Assembly (NCBI GenBank): GCA_036172665.1
Contig: CM069871.1
Coordinates: forward strand, 1,550,001 to 1,614,000
Origin: Prosopocoilus inquinatus
Lineage: Eukaryota > Arthropoda > Insecta > Coleoptera > Lucanidae
Length of the DNA stretch: 64,000 bases
Reading direction: 5' to 3'
In this document: positions 1 through 14,558 of the stretch, one piece after another
How positions within the stretch are numbered: the first letter of the stretch is position 1
How the letters are laid out: the number at the start of each line of letters is the position of its first letter
Program-made: the position numbers and the translations under genes
The notes under the pieces: model-generated
Told to the model about the DNA's origin: nothing
The model's database searches: none
What the model saw: the letters and a program-made list of their open reading frames with translations, nothing else

Positions 1-3000
1 GCAGACGCCCGCCGGCACGTCTTTTATTTCGATGTGCCCCTCCAAGACGCCGTCACCATCGAGGCCTAGATCTCTGACGAAGGCCTCCTTTGCAATCGCC
101 ATCATAGTTGCTTCGTCCATGACATCCGCAATCGACTGCTTCTTCTTTTGCATTGACATCATCGCCTGCAAAAATATTTTATTATTTCAAAAAAAAGACA
201 ATTTTAATAATCCCCCTTCTTAAGCTCACCAATGCTTGAGTGTTGGTGTCCGTTACAAGATCCGGATTGATCACATTCGGACTGCAAAATGATTTACTAT
301 CGACTTTGCTCCGCCTATGCGCCATGCCTGTGGTCGAAGGCAACGTGGTCGTGTAATTCACGAACTGTGTTAAGTCGGCGCCTTGCCATTCGTATGCCCC
401 CTCTTCTCGTATTTTTATTTTTGTTTTCGATGGGGAACTCGCCAGGACAGGTGGACCCACTATCGTCTTCCTCCTCACACTCTATTATCAAGCGAAATCC
501 AAAAATTATAAACTAACACAATGATTTCAATAAATTGTTCAAGTGTATTCCCATCTCACTTTAACCTCATGTAAGGATGAATAATAAAGATGAAAATACT
601 CTCAGAGTGCACTGGAGCAATGAAATGAAAAGGCAGGCGAAAGCCTTACTTGATTGACTAGTTCGGAGCTCAAGCCCAAGTACTGATGCAGGGCTGTAAA
701 CGTCACCCTCTGCAATCGCACCATAATAATCTGCACGATTCGGATGAATATGTCGGGGTTCTCTTCGAAAATCTCCTGGAACGCAACCATGGGGAGTTTA
801 ACGACAGTCGAGTCTTCCAAGGCCCTCGCTGAAACTGTTTTATACTGACTAGGGGTGCCCTGAAAATTTAAACAACCGTCTACATTAAACAAACAAAAAA
901 AAAAACACACACAGGAGATTGTACGTACCACTAAAACCTCGATGAAACTCAGAAGGGAGGTTACGCATTCCCCTGGCTTGACTATCTTCAGGGAGAGTAT
1001 CGAGCCGTCATTGCCGGTGATCGTCACGTTTATTTTGCCACTTTGCACGACGTAAACGTTTTCGTCATCGTCACCTGTCGTAAAGCAACAGAAAATATTT
1101 TGTTTGTGTGTTAGGTAATTAATTAAATTACCTAAATTAAATAGGAAAGTCCCGGCGGGGACGTTTATGATTTCCGTGTGTTTGCACAATCTCAGGAAGA
1201 CTGGCTTTTCGAAGTGGCCAAATACACGGATGCTCTGCAAGAGGTAAAGGGCATCGGATGGTAAGCGGTCATCGCTGAGCATGTCCTCTTGCATGTACTC
1301 GGCTGGAGGCTCTAAAACCTTAAATACATAAATTAAATTCAATTACAAATTATTCTAAACAAAACTAATTTTATTGCAGACCTTTTACTCACACTCACAT
1401 GCCAACAAGTTTTGATATGATTGACTTAACTTAGCTTTGGCGTTGCTACATTTTTGAAATCAAAAGAGTTCTATTAATTAAGTAGTTAAGACTTTAATAG
1501 TAGAATGTACATAATTGGTTATGCAAATGTACAGAGGATGTAATTAAGGGTCTCTACTATACCTTATCATAACATACAATCAGTCACAGTTGTACATCAA
1601 TCGTCGTGGTCTTGACCTTCTGATCTGATTTTATTTGCTTTAAATTGTACAGTGATTTAAATCGACGTGTTCTAAACATGAGGGCGTTCGGAAAATTCTT
1701 GCCAAACAGTTTCCAATTTTGTTTTTTAATTACAATACTTTCTTTCAAGCGTTAAAATGCTTTTCAGAAATACAATTACAATACTTTCATGCAAATTATT
1801 AAAAATGCTTAAGAAATATATTAACAATGTTACTGGAGAATAATGATGATTATTTAATTCAATAGAGAAAAGGAGTAATGAAATGAATTTTGCAAAATTT
1901 TGCAAAAAAGAAAAATGTAGCCAGAAAGTTATAAACCGCAAACGGTGCAAAGTGCTTAAGTAATTCAAGGATCTGGAATGTATGTAATTTACAGGAAGAC
2001 TTTAATTACAATAAAGAAGTCAAAGTGATCGCAGGGATTTGGTATTTGGCCTATAACAGCGGCATCAACTTTCTTTATTGACAAATAGGAAACTATTAGT
2101 GTCGACCATTTACTCAAAACTCAATAAATTTGCGGAGAAGATGAATTTAGAAATAAATAAAAAAAACTATACTACAGCAGTGATAACAATAACTGACAAA
2201 TTTAAACTTAAAGGACATTTACAAGGAACCAGAAATAAAGGTAATCACTAAACACTTTTCTCTTTCCTTGGACATTCACTCAAAATCCCAAATTTCCAGT
2301 TTCTTTTTTGGGGAGGGACATTTTCTGCTTTAAGTTTACCTTACCTTGTCTGGATTCCCATTTTATTTCCATTAAAACAATCCCTGACTCTTCGTCAAGA
2401 TACTTTCTAATTGAATGCGACCTAATTTTTACATGTTTACACAAATTTCTATTTTTTTCCTGATTTTAGAACGAGAAATAATAGACATAAAATATTTGGT
2501 ATTATTATATTTTAATTTTCACGTGTAATTAAAAAGATAGGCAAACCGGCGAACACGGTAGTTTGCATGGTTGCCTACACTAAAAACGCTACGAATATAT
2601 ATTTTTTTGTTAAGAAACATAAACTGGTACGCTTGTAAATAATTTTTAATTTTCTTTCCTGACTTTAGAACTGAGAAATACACGTCAGTACAATATATTC
2701 AGTAACCTGATTTTCTTTTCAATTTCACGCGTATTAATGAAAAGCGTAGGCAAACCGATAAACTCGGCAGCTTGCTTGGTTGCCTGCACCAAAGGCGCTA
2801 CGAATACTTTCCTGTCACGACTCATAAAATTTTGTAGTTGCTCAAGAAGCAAATTTTCCTGGTAATTTTGAAACGTAATAAATAATTTTTCACTTCTTGC
2901 TGATTTTAGGAAAGAAATAATAGACGTGCAAGTTTTAATTTTCACGTTTATTAGCGGAGTTATGCCCGATTTCTTCACCTCCTTGTAAATTTATCTCCCA

Positions 3001-5353
3001 GGTATTATCCTCGGAAACCATTGTCTTGAAAATAGTTTAAAACTTAATAAATAAGACTTAAAAATAATAATAATAAGCTCGGATATGTCTGGATTGTTGC
3101 CTGTACTAAAGCAGTTATGAAAATTTAGTTTCATTTCACGAAATTATAGTGACTTTAAGCTCTAGAAATGTTCTTAAACTTTCAAAAGCTTGCTCGTTCA
3201 AGAAACTAACATTTCTTCTTTATTTCTATCCTAATCGAAAATGCTACAGTTTTTAATCTGTAGTCTAAAGACAAGGCTAATTATTTAATGTAAACAAATT
3301 ATTAAACATGTAATAAAATTGCAAGTGAATTCTTGCTATTCAGAGACCAGTCAAAACTACACAAAAAAATGAATGACGGTTTTAAAAGTTCCAAACGACG
3401 AAACATAAAAAAATAATCTATACTTTATATCATGGCTGTTATTAATGAATGAAATGTCAAAGGAAACTGTTTCCTTGAAATAACTGGATTATTTTAGGTA
3501 ATTATTTACTGGTAAGAATAATTAATTAATGGAACAATTAATTTTAATAAAACGCCTGTTCCTTTAAAAAATAATAAATCATAATATTTCAGACAAAAAA
3601 AACAAGAAGTGTTAGCGTAGGCAACCCAAGTAACACAGACGTTTGTAGGATTGCCTATACTGAAGGCCTAAAAGCAATTTTTTTAAGGTAATAGTTTTTT
3701 AATCTTTTACTGGACACTGTTAAAAAATTGTGTAGGCAATCCAAGTAACACAGTCGTTTGTAGGGTTGCCTACACTGAAGGCCTAAAAACAATTTCTTTA
3801 AGGTAATTTTTTTTAAATCTTTTACTGGACACTGCGAAATATTGCGGAGTACGTTTCACTATCGTTTGATAGCTACGTCAGAAGGGAAAAAATAAATAAA
3901 TAAATAAACAAGTCAAGAGAAAAGAAACTAACTCCTGACGAAGCTATCAAACGATAGTGAAACGTTCTTCGCAATTTTCCACAGACAAGAGTCAACTTCA
4001 ACAATTTTTTTGTTAAAAATGTTATCTACAAATTATAGAGTATAAATTATTGAGTAGTAAAAATTCCAGATGAATCTTGCTGTTATGAGGCCAGTTAAAA
4101 ATACGGAAAGTTTTTTTTAAGTCCAAAGATAACGAGACATGTTAAAGAAATTTATATCATGACTGGTAATTACTTTAATGGAAATACTGAAGAAAACTGT
4201 TCCATAAAACAACTGGTTAACTGAAGTATGTTGATTTTGGTTATTTAATGGATAGATCACTTGAAAAGGTAAAGCAAAGAATTCTGCCCAATTACCAGAG
4301 AAAGAAAATTTTTGTCGAAAAAATGTAAAAATAATATCTGAAGATATTTACACAAAGAAAAGAAAAACCTTTGTATATTTTCCTGTTTTGTAATTAGTTA
4401 ATATGTAAACTCACTATTTTATAGCAACTTACCTTTTTGAACTCAATCTTTTTTTTTATATATAAAATATGCATTATTTCAACTGCTTTATAAAACGTCT
4501 GGCAGTTTATTGCTTTTATTATTTTAAACACTTAGTCGTCCTTCCATTAATTATATCAGTGCTAGATGTTTAGATGAGACTCCAACATTTTTTATGCTCA
4601 TGTTGCTACTATTGTTTAGGTTGTTGTGGTTGAAATAAGTATTAATTTTACTGAAAGCACACACACACACTTTCAATCGAGCATTATTCAGTTTTAATCA
4701 ATACACAACACTAAACTTTCTCTCACGTTAATAATAGAAGTCATTTAAATATTTACGAAGAAGTATACTCACCCGAAGTTGCTCCGTTTCGTTGTCTTTC
4801 TTAAGCTGTAACAGGCGTCGCGCGAACCTCATGACCATCTTGCGCTTTCTACCTTGCCCCGAGTTCCGGACCTGCCCGGAAATCGACTTGACTTTCCTGA
4901 GCATTTTCCTTCCGTAAAACAGAGCTTTGTCTCTCTTCCGAAAGCGCGTCGATGACGATTGGAATATGGCTTCCTTCACCGAAATTTCTGCAAAACGTAA
5001 TTTGCGATTGCAGCAAAACGATTGGTAATAAAATTAGGGTACCTTTCTTGTGCCATCGTCTCACGACTAAAACTGTAGTGATTAAGGCCACCAGGAAAAT
5101 TACGATTAACACCAGTTGCAGGGGCTGAAAAAGGAAAACATTTTATTATTATTGCTTTTGTTTTATTATCATGTGATTTACGTGGGTAAGCAATCAAGGA
5201 GAATAAAGAGTGTAGTTGATTTATAATTAAATGAATGAGACGGACCTGTAAACCTGATTCTTTGAAGTTTGCGTAAATATCGCCGCCCCATGTGAATGCG
5301 AATAGCGTGCCCAATTTACTGTGTATGTGGTTCATTAAATTTATTATTTCCAT
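1..5353 (-). CDS. sws: Neuropathy target esterase / swiss cheese, 5' part (8 exons, cut at window edge)
   Basis: Membrane lysophospholipase of the NTE/PNPLA6 family, anchored in the ER. Coding exons on the minus strand: 5353-5246, 5124-5043, 4987-4773, 1318-1132, 1074-929, 859-650, 481-230 and 165-1; all junctions are GT-AG with matching phase, giving 455 residues. Residues about 39-58 form one hydrophobic anchor, followed by the family motif RFRKRDKALFYGRK. Residues about 140-310 are a cyclic-nucleotide-binding-like domain (ENVYVVQSGK, TVSARALEDSTV, RIVQIIMVRLQRVTF). The exon at 165-1 carries QSIADVMDEATMMAIAKEAF, which leads toward the second cNMP domain. The patatin catalytic domain must lie left of position 1. 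The ATG at 5353 has a good context (CAAAATGG) and is followed by an N-terminus longer than that of human NTE. Intron 3 (1319-4772) is repeat-filled. The family assignment is firm; the first exon is less certain. Confidence 0.93.
2530..2810. repeat. Two diverged palindromic GTAGGCAA...TTGCCTAC units in sws intron 3
   Basis: Near 2538-2581 and 2746-2788 the sequence runs from TAGGCAAACCG to GGTTGCCT(A/G)CAC, with inward-facing ends about 45 bp apart. Both are followed by a shared tail resembling ACTAAAAACGCTACGAATA. A further worn copy ends near 3110. The same end motif recurs in the 3617-3840 tandem pair, at 35431-35482 and inside the 480-bp repeats at 36.9-38.2 kb, so it looks like a dispersed short element. 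Confidence 0.5.
3617..3840. repeat. 115-bp tandem duplication containing the TAGGCAA palindrome
   Basis: Unit 1 is 3617-3731 and unit 2 is 3732-3840. Both run from GTAGGCAA(C/T)CCAAGTAACA through GGTTGCCTA-like ends to TTTTACTGGACACTG. Differences are scattered substitutions. The array lies in sws intron 3 and directly abuts the inverted hammerhead-like pair at 3836-3985. Confidence 0.75.
3836..3985. repeat. Inverted pair of hammerhead-like motifs, decayed
   Basis: Arms of about 48 bp (3836-3884 and 3935-3985) are reverse complements around an AAATAAATAAATAAA spacer. On the plus strand the right arm reads CTGACGA, then a hairpin CTATC-AAAC-GATAG, then TGAAAC. This is the order of a hammerhead core (CUGANGA, stem II, GAAA). 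On the minus strand the left arm reads CTGACGT, which breaks the core. I cannot form a convincing stem I for either, so these are probably non-functional relics of a Penelope-like terminal repeat. Confidence 0.45.
4660..4672. repeat. AC dinucleotide microsatellite
   Basis: A short run of alternating AC in sws intron 3, just upstream of exon 3. Confidence 0.7.
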
Positions 5354-5659
5354 TTTGAGGACATCCTACACACAATCGTTAGAACATCTGTTACGTTGAC
5401 AACTGACAGCGACGGTCAGTGTCACACTAACAGGGCTGCCACATTTACCTTGAGAAATGTAACCAAAAGTATTAAGCCAAATAGGGCAAACTTATTTGTA
5501 TTTTTGTCAGGGGTAGCTATGGATTTAAAATTATTGCCTAACGATTTTGATGGAACCGATGCCATCCAGCAGGCTTTTTGATGAAATAAAGAACACGCCC
5601 GTAGAATGTAGAATTGTGTCGTTACGTGAAGTCGTCATCGGAATCATTGTTGCCAGACG

Positions 5660-5900
5660 ATCAAAATTTAAGTCACCAGATTGGCTGACAAAAAGTCACC
5701 AGTTACCAACTGAAAATCACCAGTTTATTTTTTTGTACTAATTTGACGTTCATTAAAATTTTTGACGTTATTATATTGACGCTTCAAAATTGTTTTATTA
5801 ATTGGTTCTGGGCGAATGTACGATCGAAAGCAGAAATCAATAGCAGACAATTACAGTTTCCTGTAATTTTTCGTTCTCAAAATGGTATGGAACTTGTCAT
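5660..5900. repeat. Dispersed repeat, full-length form of a broken copy at 19.1-20.9 kb
   Basis: Segments starting at AAGTCACCAGATTGGCTGAC (about 5671), TTTTGACGTTATT (about 5760) and GCGAATGTACGATCGAAAGC (about 5812) occur in the same order at about 19099, 19787 and 20825. There they are separated by inserted elements. This locus therefore resembles the uninterrupted arrangement. Confidence 0.6.
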
Positions 5901-5999
5901 ATCTTTAAAAAATTACAGGAAACTGCAATTGCCTAATAGGAGTACTTTTTTGCTTTCGATTGTGAAATGTCGTCTGTCGTTTAAATTTTCTAATTCTAA

Positions 6000-6125
6000 C
6001 GGCCGTTTTCATAATCAGACTTTAAGGCAGCTTTAATTTAAAGTCACTTTAAGAATAGGGACAAAAAGTGTATCTTTTTAGATTAAAGTAATTTTAAATT
6101 TAAATTCCTATTATGAAATCGGCCC
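6000..6125. mobile_element. Tourist-like MITE (PIF/Harbinger type), TAA target duplication
   Basis: Ends resemble GGCCGATTTCATAAT in inverted orientation (left GGCCGTTTTCATAAT, right ATTATGAAATCGGCC). Flanking TAA occurs at 5997-5999 and 6126-6128. The same family is at 35724-35868, and a partial copy lies in BiP intron 2. A TAA duplication with these ends is typical of PIF/Harbinger-derived MITEs. Confidence 0.65.
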
Positions 6126-7185
6126 TAACACAACTAAAAATAAATGAATTTGCACAAAAGAGTTTACAGTTTACGAAGAAAAAGTGCCTTCTTGTAAATA
6201 TTTTTAAATTGGCGGGCGAAACACTGTTGACAGTGTTGACAGTTGCTCGATATTAAATATCGCAAAAAGACACGTCTCAACTTTTATCACTGAAACTTAA
6301 AATCATTTTAATGTTATAAATTTCTTCTTATTTATATTTTAAGAAAAAGCACCAGATAATCCCGAGATTTTAAAAATAATCACCAGGTAATTAACGAATA
6401 ACAAAAATCCCCAGATCTGGTGATAAATCACCAACTCTGGCAACACTGAGCGGAATCACAGGCGGAATTTCACCCGTTCTGGCAACCCCGGTCGCCAACC
6501 TAAAATAAACCCGAGATTGTTCAGAATTGGTTCGATTTATTACTTAAATGAAGGAATTGAATCGTTTGGAATCGATTCACGATTCAAAAATTTATTAGAA
6601 CCATTACAGACAACCGATTTTGACAATTTTCTTTCTCATGTCACGCCATCTACACGCCACCAGCAGCTAATACAATGCAATAAAAATAGTGGTGGCAGTA
6701 CTGATTATAATTAAAAAAAAAATTATTTTTAGATTTTCTTATAATTATGTAGCTTGCTGATCTGTTATGTGTGATCAATTAACAAGACAAGAAAATATTT
6801 TAAAATAAAAAGCTAAGATGAAGAACCGAATTATATTTATTTTTAGGTTATGTTTCTGATTTTCAATCACATTCAATATCAGGTCAGAAAGGTGGATTTC
6901 TGGCAAAGAAATCTTTACTGAACTACAATTGATTTAAAATCCGGTTTAATTTAAGCATTCACTTTGCAGATAAGAAAAAATAGACCTTAATTTCGTGCCA
7001 AGCATTAATTACAGCTACATTAGTTGCAAAAAGTTGAACTTTTGCTCCGGTTCCGTTCTAAATTTAGCCCGACGTCTATTTAAAATCAAGCTAAGAAGAT
7101 AAATTCGTACGTCAGTTTTAAATACAGCCTACAAACATCCTAGCTAAACTAAAATGTAACAAACTCCACTACAGTAGTAAACATC

Positions 7186-9652
7186 ATGCTCACGAAACAG
7201 CGGGTTAAGGAAGGTTCCGTCCTCATTTCCGAACAGCCCTTTATTTATATTCTTAATTCTAAATTAAGAACGCAGCGTTGCGACTACTGCTTTAATAAGT
7301 GCGTTTATTTTTAGTACGCGTCGGTGTATGGGCTTTTGATAGACGCTTTATTTATTTGTAGGAGGGAATTGCTCAAGTGCTCCGGCTGCCAGTACGTGTA
7401 TTATTGCAGCAAAGTTTGCCAGAAAGCGGGATGGAGCTTGCACAAGCAGGAATGTCTCAGTTTGAAGAGCGTCGCCCCCCGAGTGGTCCCCGACGCGGCA
7501 CGTTTAATGGCACGGCTCATCAGAAAATTACAAAAGGGGGGCGACGCCATTAGGTCGTATTATACGGAGGATCGATTCAGAACGTTCAAAGATTTAATGT
7601 CACGTAAGTTTTTAAAATAATTCATCACAGTATGTGTAGGTTACACAGTGCTTATATATATTAATTAACAAACAATCCTGGAGGATACCGTTTGGTTTAA
7701 AAAAAAAATGATCTAGTTTTAAGTGTAGGAGTTCAGACAATAATATGTGTGGGTGTGAAATACAAAAGAAAAGAAAATCCTTTCAGATTATTCTGATTTG
7801 AAAGCAGACCAATCTAGGATGGAACACTTTGTGTCGATCTGCGGGGTCCTGTTTGAATTTTTAGGCGACGGTTTCTTGCCTAATTCGGCCGAGCTCATGG
7901 GCATTTACGGAAGGGTTAGATTTGCTCCTCGTTTAGGAAAAAAATATGTTTATTAAATTAATTGTTCTTTTAAGATGTGCGTGAACAGTTTTAACATATG
8001 CGATGCTGAAATGAAGAGTTTAGGCACCGGAATTTATCTAGCGGCTTCAATACTCGATCATTCTTGCGAACCCAATGCGGCCTTCAGCTTCGAAGGAACC
8101 ACTTTATTCGTGCGATCCTTGAAAAATATGGAATACATAGATTGGACTAAGGTTGGTACGTTTAGGTGTGTCTTCATCGCATACAAAAATCGAACTTTCT
8201 TAAAGATTTTTAAGGATTGAGTTGGGCGCCAAGTTTTTTTTAAGGATTGAGTTGGGCGCCAAGTTTAAGATTCAAGATAAACGTCTTTGAATTTTTTAGA
8301 TTTTCATAAGTTACGTTGATGTTTTAAATACACCTCAAGCACGACGGGAAGAATTACAATCAACTTATTATTTCCTATGCAAGTGCCCCAAGTGCATCGA
8401 TGACGATATTTTAGACATAGTGTCGGGTGCAGCCTGCCCTAATGCTAACTGCGATGGCTGCGTAAACATGAGGAATGTAAACGAAAAAGAGGAAGAAGAA
8501 GGCAGCGTTGAATGCCAAAAGTGCCTGACCTCTGTGGACCAATCTTTCATACTGAATTACAAAGAAGTTACAGAACTGAGCGAAATGCATTTACAAAACA
8601 TGAAAGACTTAGCTTGTATCCTTTTTATGCGCAGTGCTTCGCTGTTTAGTGTGTTTGCGTGTACACGTTTGGTGAAAACGCAAAGAAAAGATAGAGTAGA
8701 TGAGCTTTAGAAAGAATATAATAATATCTGACAAACTAGCAGGGAAATGAGTAGTAAATAAAACGGGAAGTTAAAAGAAAAATGCGTTTTTGAAGAAAGT
8801 AAATAAATGGAGACAAACAAACAGACACTCAGGAGCTTATTAATAATACAGTATACTGAGAGGCAAAGTTAGAAACATGATTAAAGAGGCGAAACAAGGA
8901 AATGGCCATTTGTAATTAGTTACTTCACATTATCAATTAATTTACTCCTACAATCCTATCTTGAATACTCCATCCAGTCTTTTAGATTCGGAGGTTTTAT
9001 TTTCTGCGTACTTTCGCCAAATCAATTATTGTGAAATGTTTAGCATTCACTCTAATCGTTTGCGACTACATTTACTTGACAAATTAGAATCTATTAACGC
9101 TTCTACTGCGTTCCTTGTACATATATATAATGTTATAAATTTTGATTAAGTGTAGTTTCCTGATAACGCAATAGATTTAGATGTGTGCAAAGTATGCTTG
9201 AAACGACAAAACGGCGTACTCTACAAACTGAATTTACAACACGTGAAAATATTAGATTTGGCATTCGAAAGCAGCATCGATTTCGAACAGTGGGAAGACG
9301 CAAAGAAATTCGGAATTAAGCTAACAGAAGGCTACCTGTGAGTTCTATATCTAATTTAGGCCCAATTGTATATAACGTCTTAAACTATATTTTAGTCGCA
9401 TTGTACAATTGGCTTTTATATCATTCACAAAATTGCAGATTTTATTATGGAAAACTACATCCATCAACTGGCTTATTGAATCTGAAATTGGCGAAGATCC
9501 TTCTTTTTTTAAATGAAGTCCACGAAGCGGCCGTGTACCTCAAGAATGCTTACAGTATTCTAAAGACAACCCACGGCATTACCAGCAAGTTATTTACCGA
9601 GGAAATCGCACCGTTACTTCAACAAGTGAACGTAGAAAATGGTTTCAGCTGA
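7186..9652 (+). CDS. Smyd3: SMYD3-like SET and MYND domain lysine methyltransferase (7 exons)
   Basis: Exons 7186-7298, 7362-7603, 7787-7914, 7975-8151, 8300-8615, 9175-9337 and 9439-9652 join in phase to 450 residues, against about 430 for human SMYD3. The MYND zinc finger spans residues 32-69 (CDYC, CSGC, YCSKVC, H-x3-C). The SET core carries DHSCEPN at 189-195 and ISYVDVL at 223-229, followed by the post-SET cysteines CKCPKC (247-252). The C-terminal half is a TPR-like helical region ending in a SMYD3-like NAYSILKTTHG segment. The acceptor for exon 6 was placed at 9174 because the apparent earlier acceptor gives a stop. The N-terminus lacks the usual Gly-rich SAM-binding start of the SET domain, so an upstream exon may be missing. 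A possible poly(A) signal AATAAA lies near 9696. Confidence 0.88.
8211..8270. repeat. 30-bp tandem duplication in SMYD3 intron 4
   Basis: Two nearly identical copies (8211-8240, 8241-8270) of a unit containing GGATTGAGTTGGGCGCCAAG. It lies between exons 4 and 5 and is not coding in the spliced model. Confidence 0.85.
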
Positions 9653-9834
9653 TTTTGTAAATAATTAAAACTCACCCCAAGAAAGGCGACAGTCAAATAA
9701 ACGTACAAACACTTTTGTTTCATTGTCGTAACTCGGTCAAGTCAAACAAAAACTAAAAACAGGTAGAACTTGCTTTGTACTCAAGATAAAAAAACTTCTG
9801 ACTCATCAAAGATCAGAGATTAGGAAAGGAAATA

Positions 9835-9850
9835 ACACACACACACACAC
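9835..9850. repeat. AC dinucleotide microsatellite
   Basis: A short pure AC run in the convergent intergenic space between SMYD3 and BiP. Confidence 0.85.
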
Positions 9851-10183
9851 GTGTATATTCTGAACTCTAGAGTTTATTGTAAAGTTTCACAGTTCTTAAC
9901 AAGTCAAATATTAATGTACAATGTTAATTAATTAAGTATAAAAAGCAAATACATAAATGAATCGTGATCGGATCGTACATTAATATCTGACGGGAAAAAA
10001 AAATAATAAATAAATATGAGGTACCTAATCAGAATTTGAATTATAAAATGTCTAACAAATTACATATCTTGTAACCACGTCTCAGTTCTTCTTCACAGAG
10101 TTCCACACATTCACACATACGAAACAACGCTCGGGGGTTGTGCTACACGAGAGGAGGAGAATTCAGTCTTATGATTTTATTCC

Positions 10184-12837
<2,654 letters not shown>

Positions 12838-12865
12838 CTTTTTACGGAAGAATTATCTGCAATCT

Positions 12866-13286
12866 CTGAAATTAAACGCGATTAGGATTAACGGCGTGAC
12901 ATACGGCGAACCACCATTTTTAATTTGATAAAAAAACAATTGAACGGGACACGTCGGCAACTTCGGAAAATCAAAAAAGCACAAGCCGTACGTAAAAAAG
13001 AAATGTAACTATATTAATCGAACTGAATTAATTATTATAAAATTGTAAAAGCCTAATTACTAATTAAATACAGAAGACAACGGCGAGCGGCTTAATAATA
13101 ATGTCAAAGTAAAAATTTCGTGCGACTGCAACACGAAAAACAAGCGGAACTTAAATTACTTACCTACGTGAATGTGGTGTGGATGAAGACTTCAACAAAT
13201 TCGCCGTTTAAATGAAAATATAATAGAAGAAATAAATCGATTCTCTGTTACATACACTTCTCTCAAACACTGTTCGGGTACAAACT
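12866..13286 (-). other. Predicted non-coding first exon and UTR intron of BiP
   Basis: On the minus strand a strong donor (TAG|GTAAGT, exon end at 13164) pairs with a TTTCAG acceptor at 12866-12868, only 28 nt before the ATG. This gives a 298-nt UTR intron and a first exon of about 123 nt if transcription starts near 13286. It rests on splice and promoter motifs only. Confidence 0.5.
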
Positions 13287-13322
13287 GAAGAAACAATTGC
13301 GGACACGCCGAATTTATGTATA
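13284..13322 (-). promoter_or_regulatory. BiP core promoter: TATA-like box and initiator
   Basis: Reading the minus strand, TATACATAAAT occupies 13322-13312. An arthropod initiator TCAGT lies at 13288-13284, with its A at 13286, about 36 nt downstream of the TATA start. The spacing and position upstream of the predicted first exon fit a BiP start site. Confidence 0.5.
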
Positions 13323-13340
13323 GAATTTGTCGTGTATGCC

Positions 13341-13420
13341 TGCCATTGGTGGACGTTCAAACTTCGCGATTCGTCATTGGCCAGATGCGTTTTAGTTGGC
13401 CGCCTGCCGTTGGTCCACGT
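13341..13420 (-). promoter_or_regulatory. UPR-like promoter cluster (CCAAT boxes and ERSE-II-like sites)
   Basis: On the minus strand this stretch has CCAAT-like boxes next to CGTCC or CGTGG. One site reads CGTGGACCAAC near 13408-13420, one base from the ERSE-II consensus CGTGGNCCAAT. A weaker site, CGTCCACCAAT, lies near 13344-13355, and a CCAATGACG lies between. BiP genes are known UPR targets through such elements. The match here is approximate and function is inferred. Confidence 0.4.
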
Positions 13421-13599
13421 AATTTCCAGAAGTGTACAGTCGTGTACAAATCATTTCTCGAATGCCCGCGAATGAAGTTTGTTCCGGAATTTTGCTTTCT
13501 TCTAACCTCTCACGCAATATTTTTTATTGTTTCGCATGTGTGTTCCAATTACATATTACGTCCTGCACTTGTTTGTTATTGTTACGGTTATCCACGTCA

Positions 13600-14280
13600 T
13601 CTTTGATATTTTCGATTGTCATAGAAAATACTGGAATACCTAATTGAATTGTTCAAAGCGAAATCTCAAACGTGTATACATATAGGTACACGGTTCGTTG
13701 TCGCGAAGTAAGTAAAAATAATTAAAAAGATAAGTGCAGTAAGTACAAAACTTTTACATACATACATACTTACATTTTTCCGACACTTCCCGGAAACGAC
13801 ACCATTTTTAATTTATACTCCAATCCTTGTTTACCTTTAAAAATATTAAACAAAATATTTGGTGATTTAAAGTGATTGATTAGGTTGGATAGGAACGTAA
13901 AAAAAAGTGCAAATATGTTGTTCATTTGTTTTTCTTTTGTTTCATTTGCGTTTATTCATTTCATCCTGATCACATCATAAAATTTTGTTGAAAAATCATT
14001 TTTTCTCCATCAATTTATGGAATGGAAGGTCTTATAAAGGGGGGCTTGATAAAATTATCCTTTAAAACATAATGAAGAATATTAAAAAGCTTGATTTTAA
14101 AGGACCAAATACGTTGTTCATTTGTTTTTTTTTCTTTATTCCTTTAACCATAAAAATACCTATACAGTTACGATTATGGTTAAAAATAACCTCTTTCTAA
14201 ATATTTATGAAATAGCGGATCTAAAAATCAATTAATAAGAATTCTTTCGCCAATATTAATCTACATATATTAATAATGTG
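13600..14280. other. Intergenic, no feature seen
   Basis: AT-rich sequence upstream of the BiP promoter with no coherent ORF and no repeat that I recognise. Confidence 0.5.
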
Positions 14281-14558
14281 CGTTCAAAAACCCTCACGTT
14301 TGGAGTGGACCATAACTTGAGATACCGCGGTATGTCATTACCTGCAACATTTTTTTTTAAAAGAAAATAATTTTGTGTTAAACAAAGCGCCTGAAAGCAG
14401 CCGTTTTCAGTAAATAAACAATTTACGTTGAAGAGAGAACTGGTCCAACGGAATTAAGTTAACCTTAAAATGTCAAAAGTAGGCAACTGTTTGTATCTAG
14501 AACACCGACGTACGTTCGGCGATCCAAAGCCAACTCCAAACGTGGGACTTCTTGAACC
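14281..14558. mobile_element. MITE-like element with about 26-bp inverted ends
   Basis: Left end GTTCAAAAACCCTCACGTTT and right end in inverse (GGTTCAAGAAGTCCCACGTT) match over about 26 positions with a few substitutions. The interior has no coding potential. I could not identify a target duplication. Confidence 0.55.

Larger units (their letters stand above)
5354..7185. other. Divergent intergenic region sws/SMYD3
   Basis: This holds the 5' flanks of two head-to-head genes. I see no convincing ORF: the 60-100 codon frames here have no recognisable domain. It contains a dispersed repeat (about 5660-5900), a Tourist-like MITE (6000-6125) and AT-rich sequence. The SMYD3 gene may have an unrecognised upstream exon here. 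Confidence 0.6.

Noticed and set aside
9156..9174. Earlier acceptor (TGTAG) for SMYD3 exon 6
   Set aside because: The phase from exon 5 would give an immediate stop. The acceptor 19 nt further on restores the family match (DLAYLDVCKVC).
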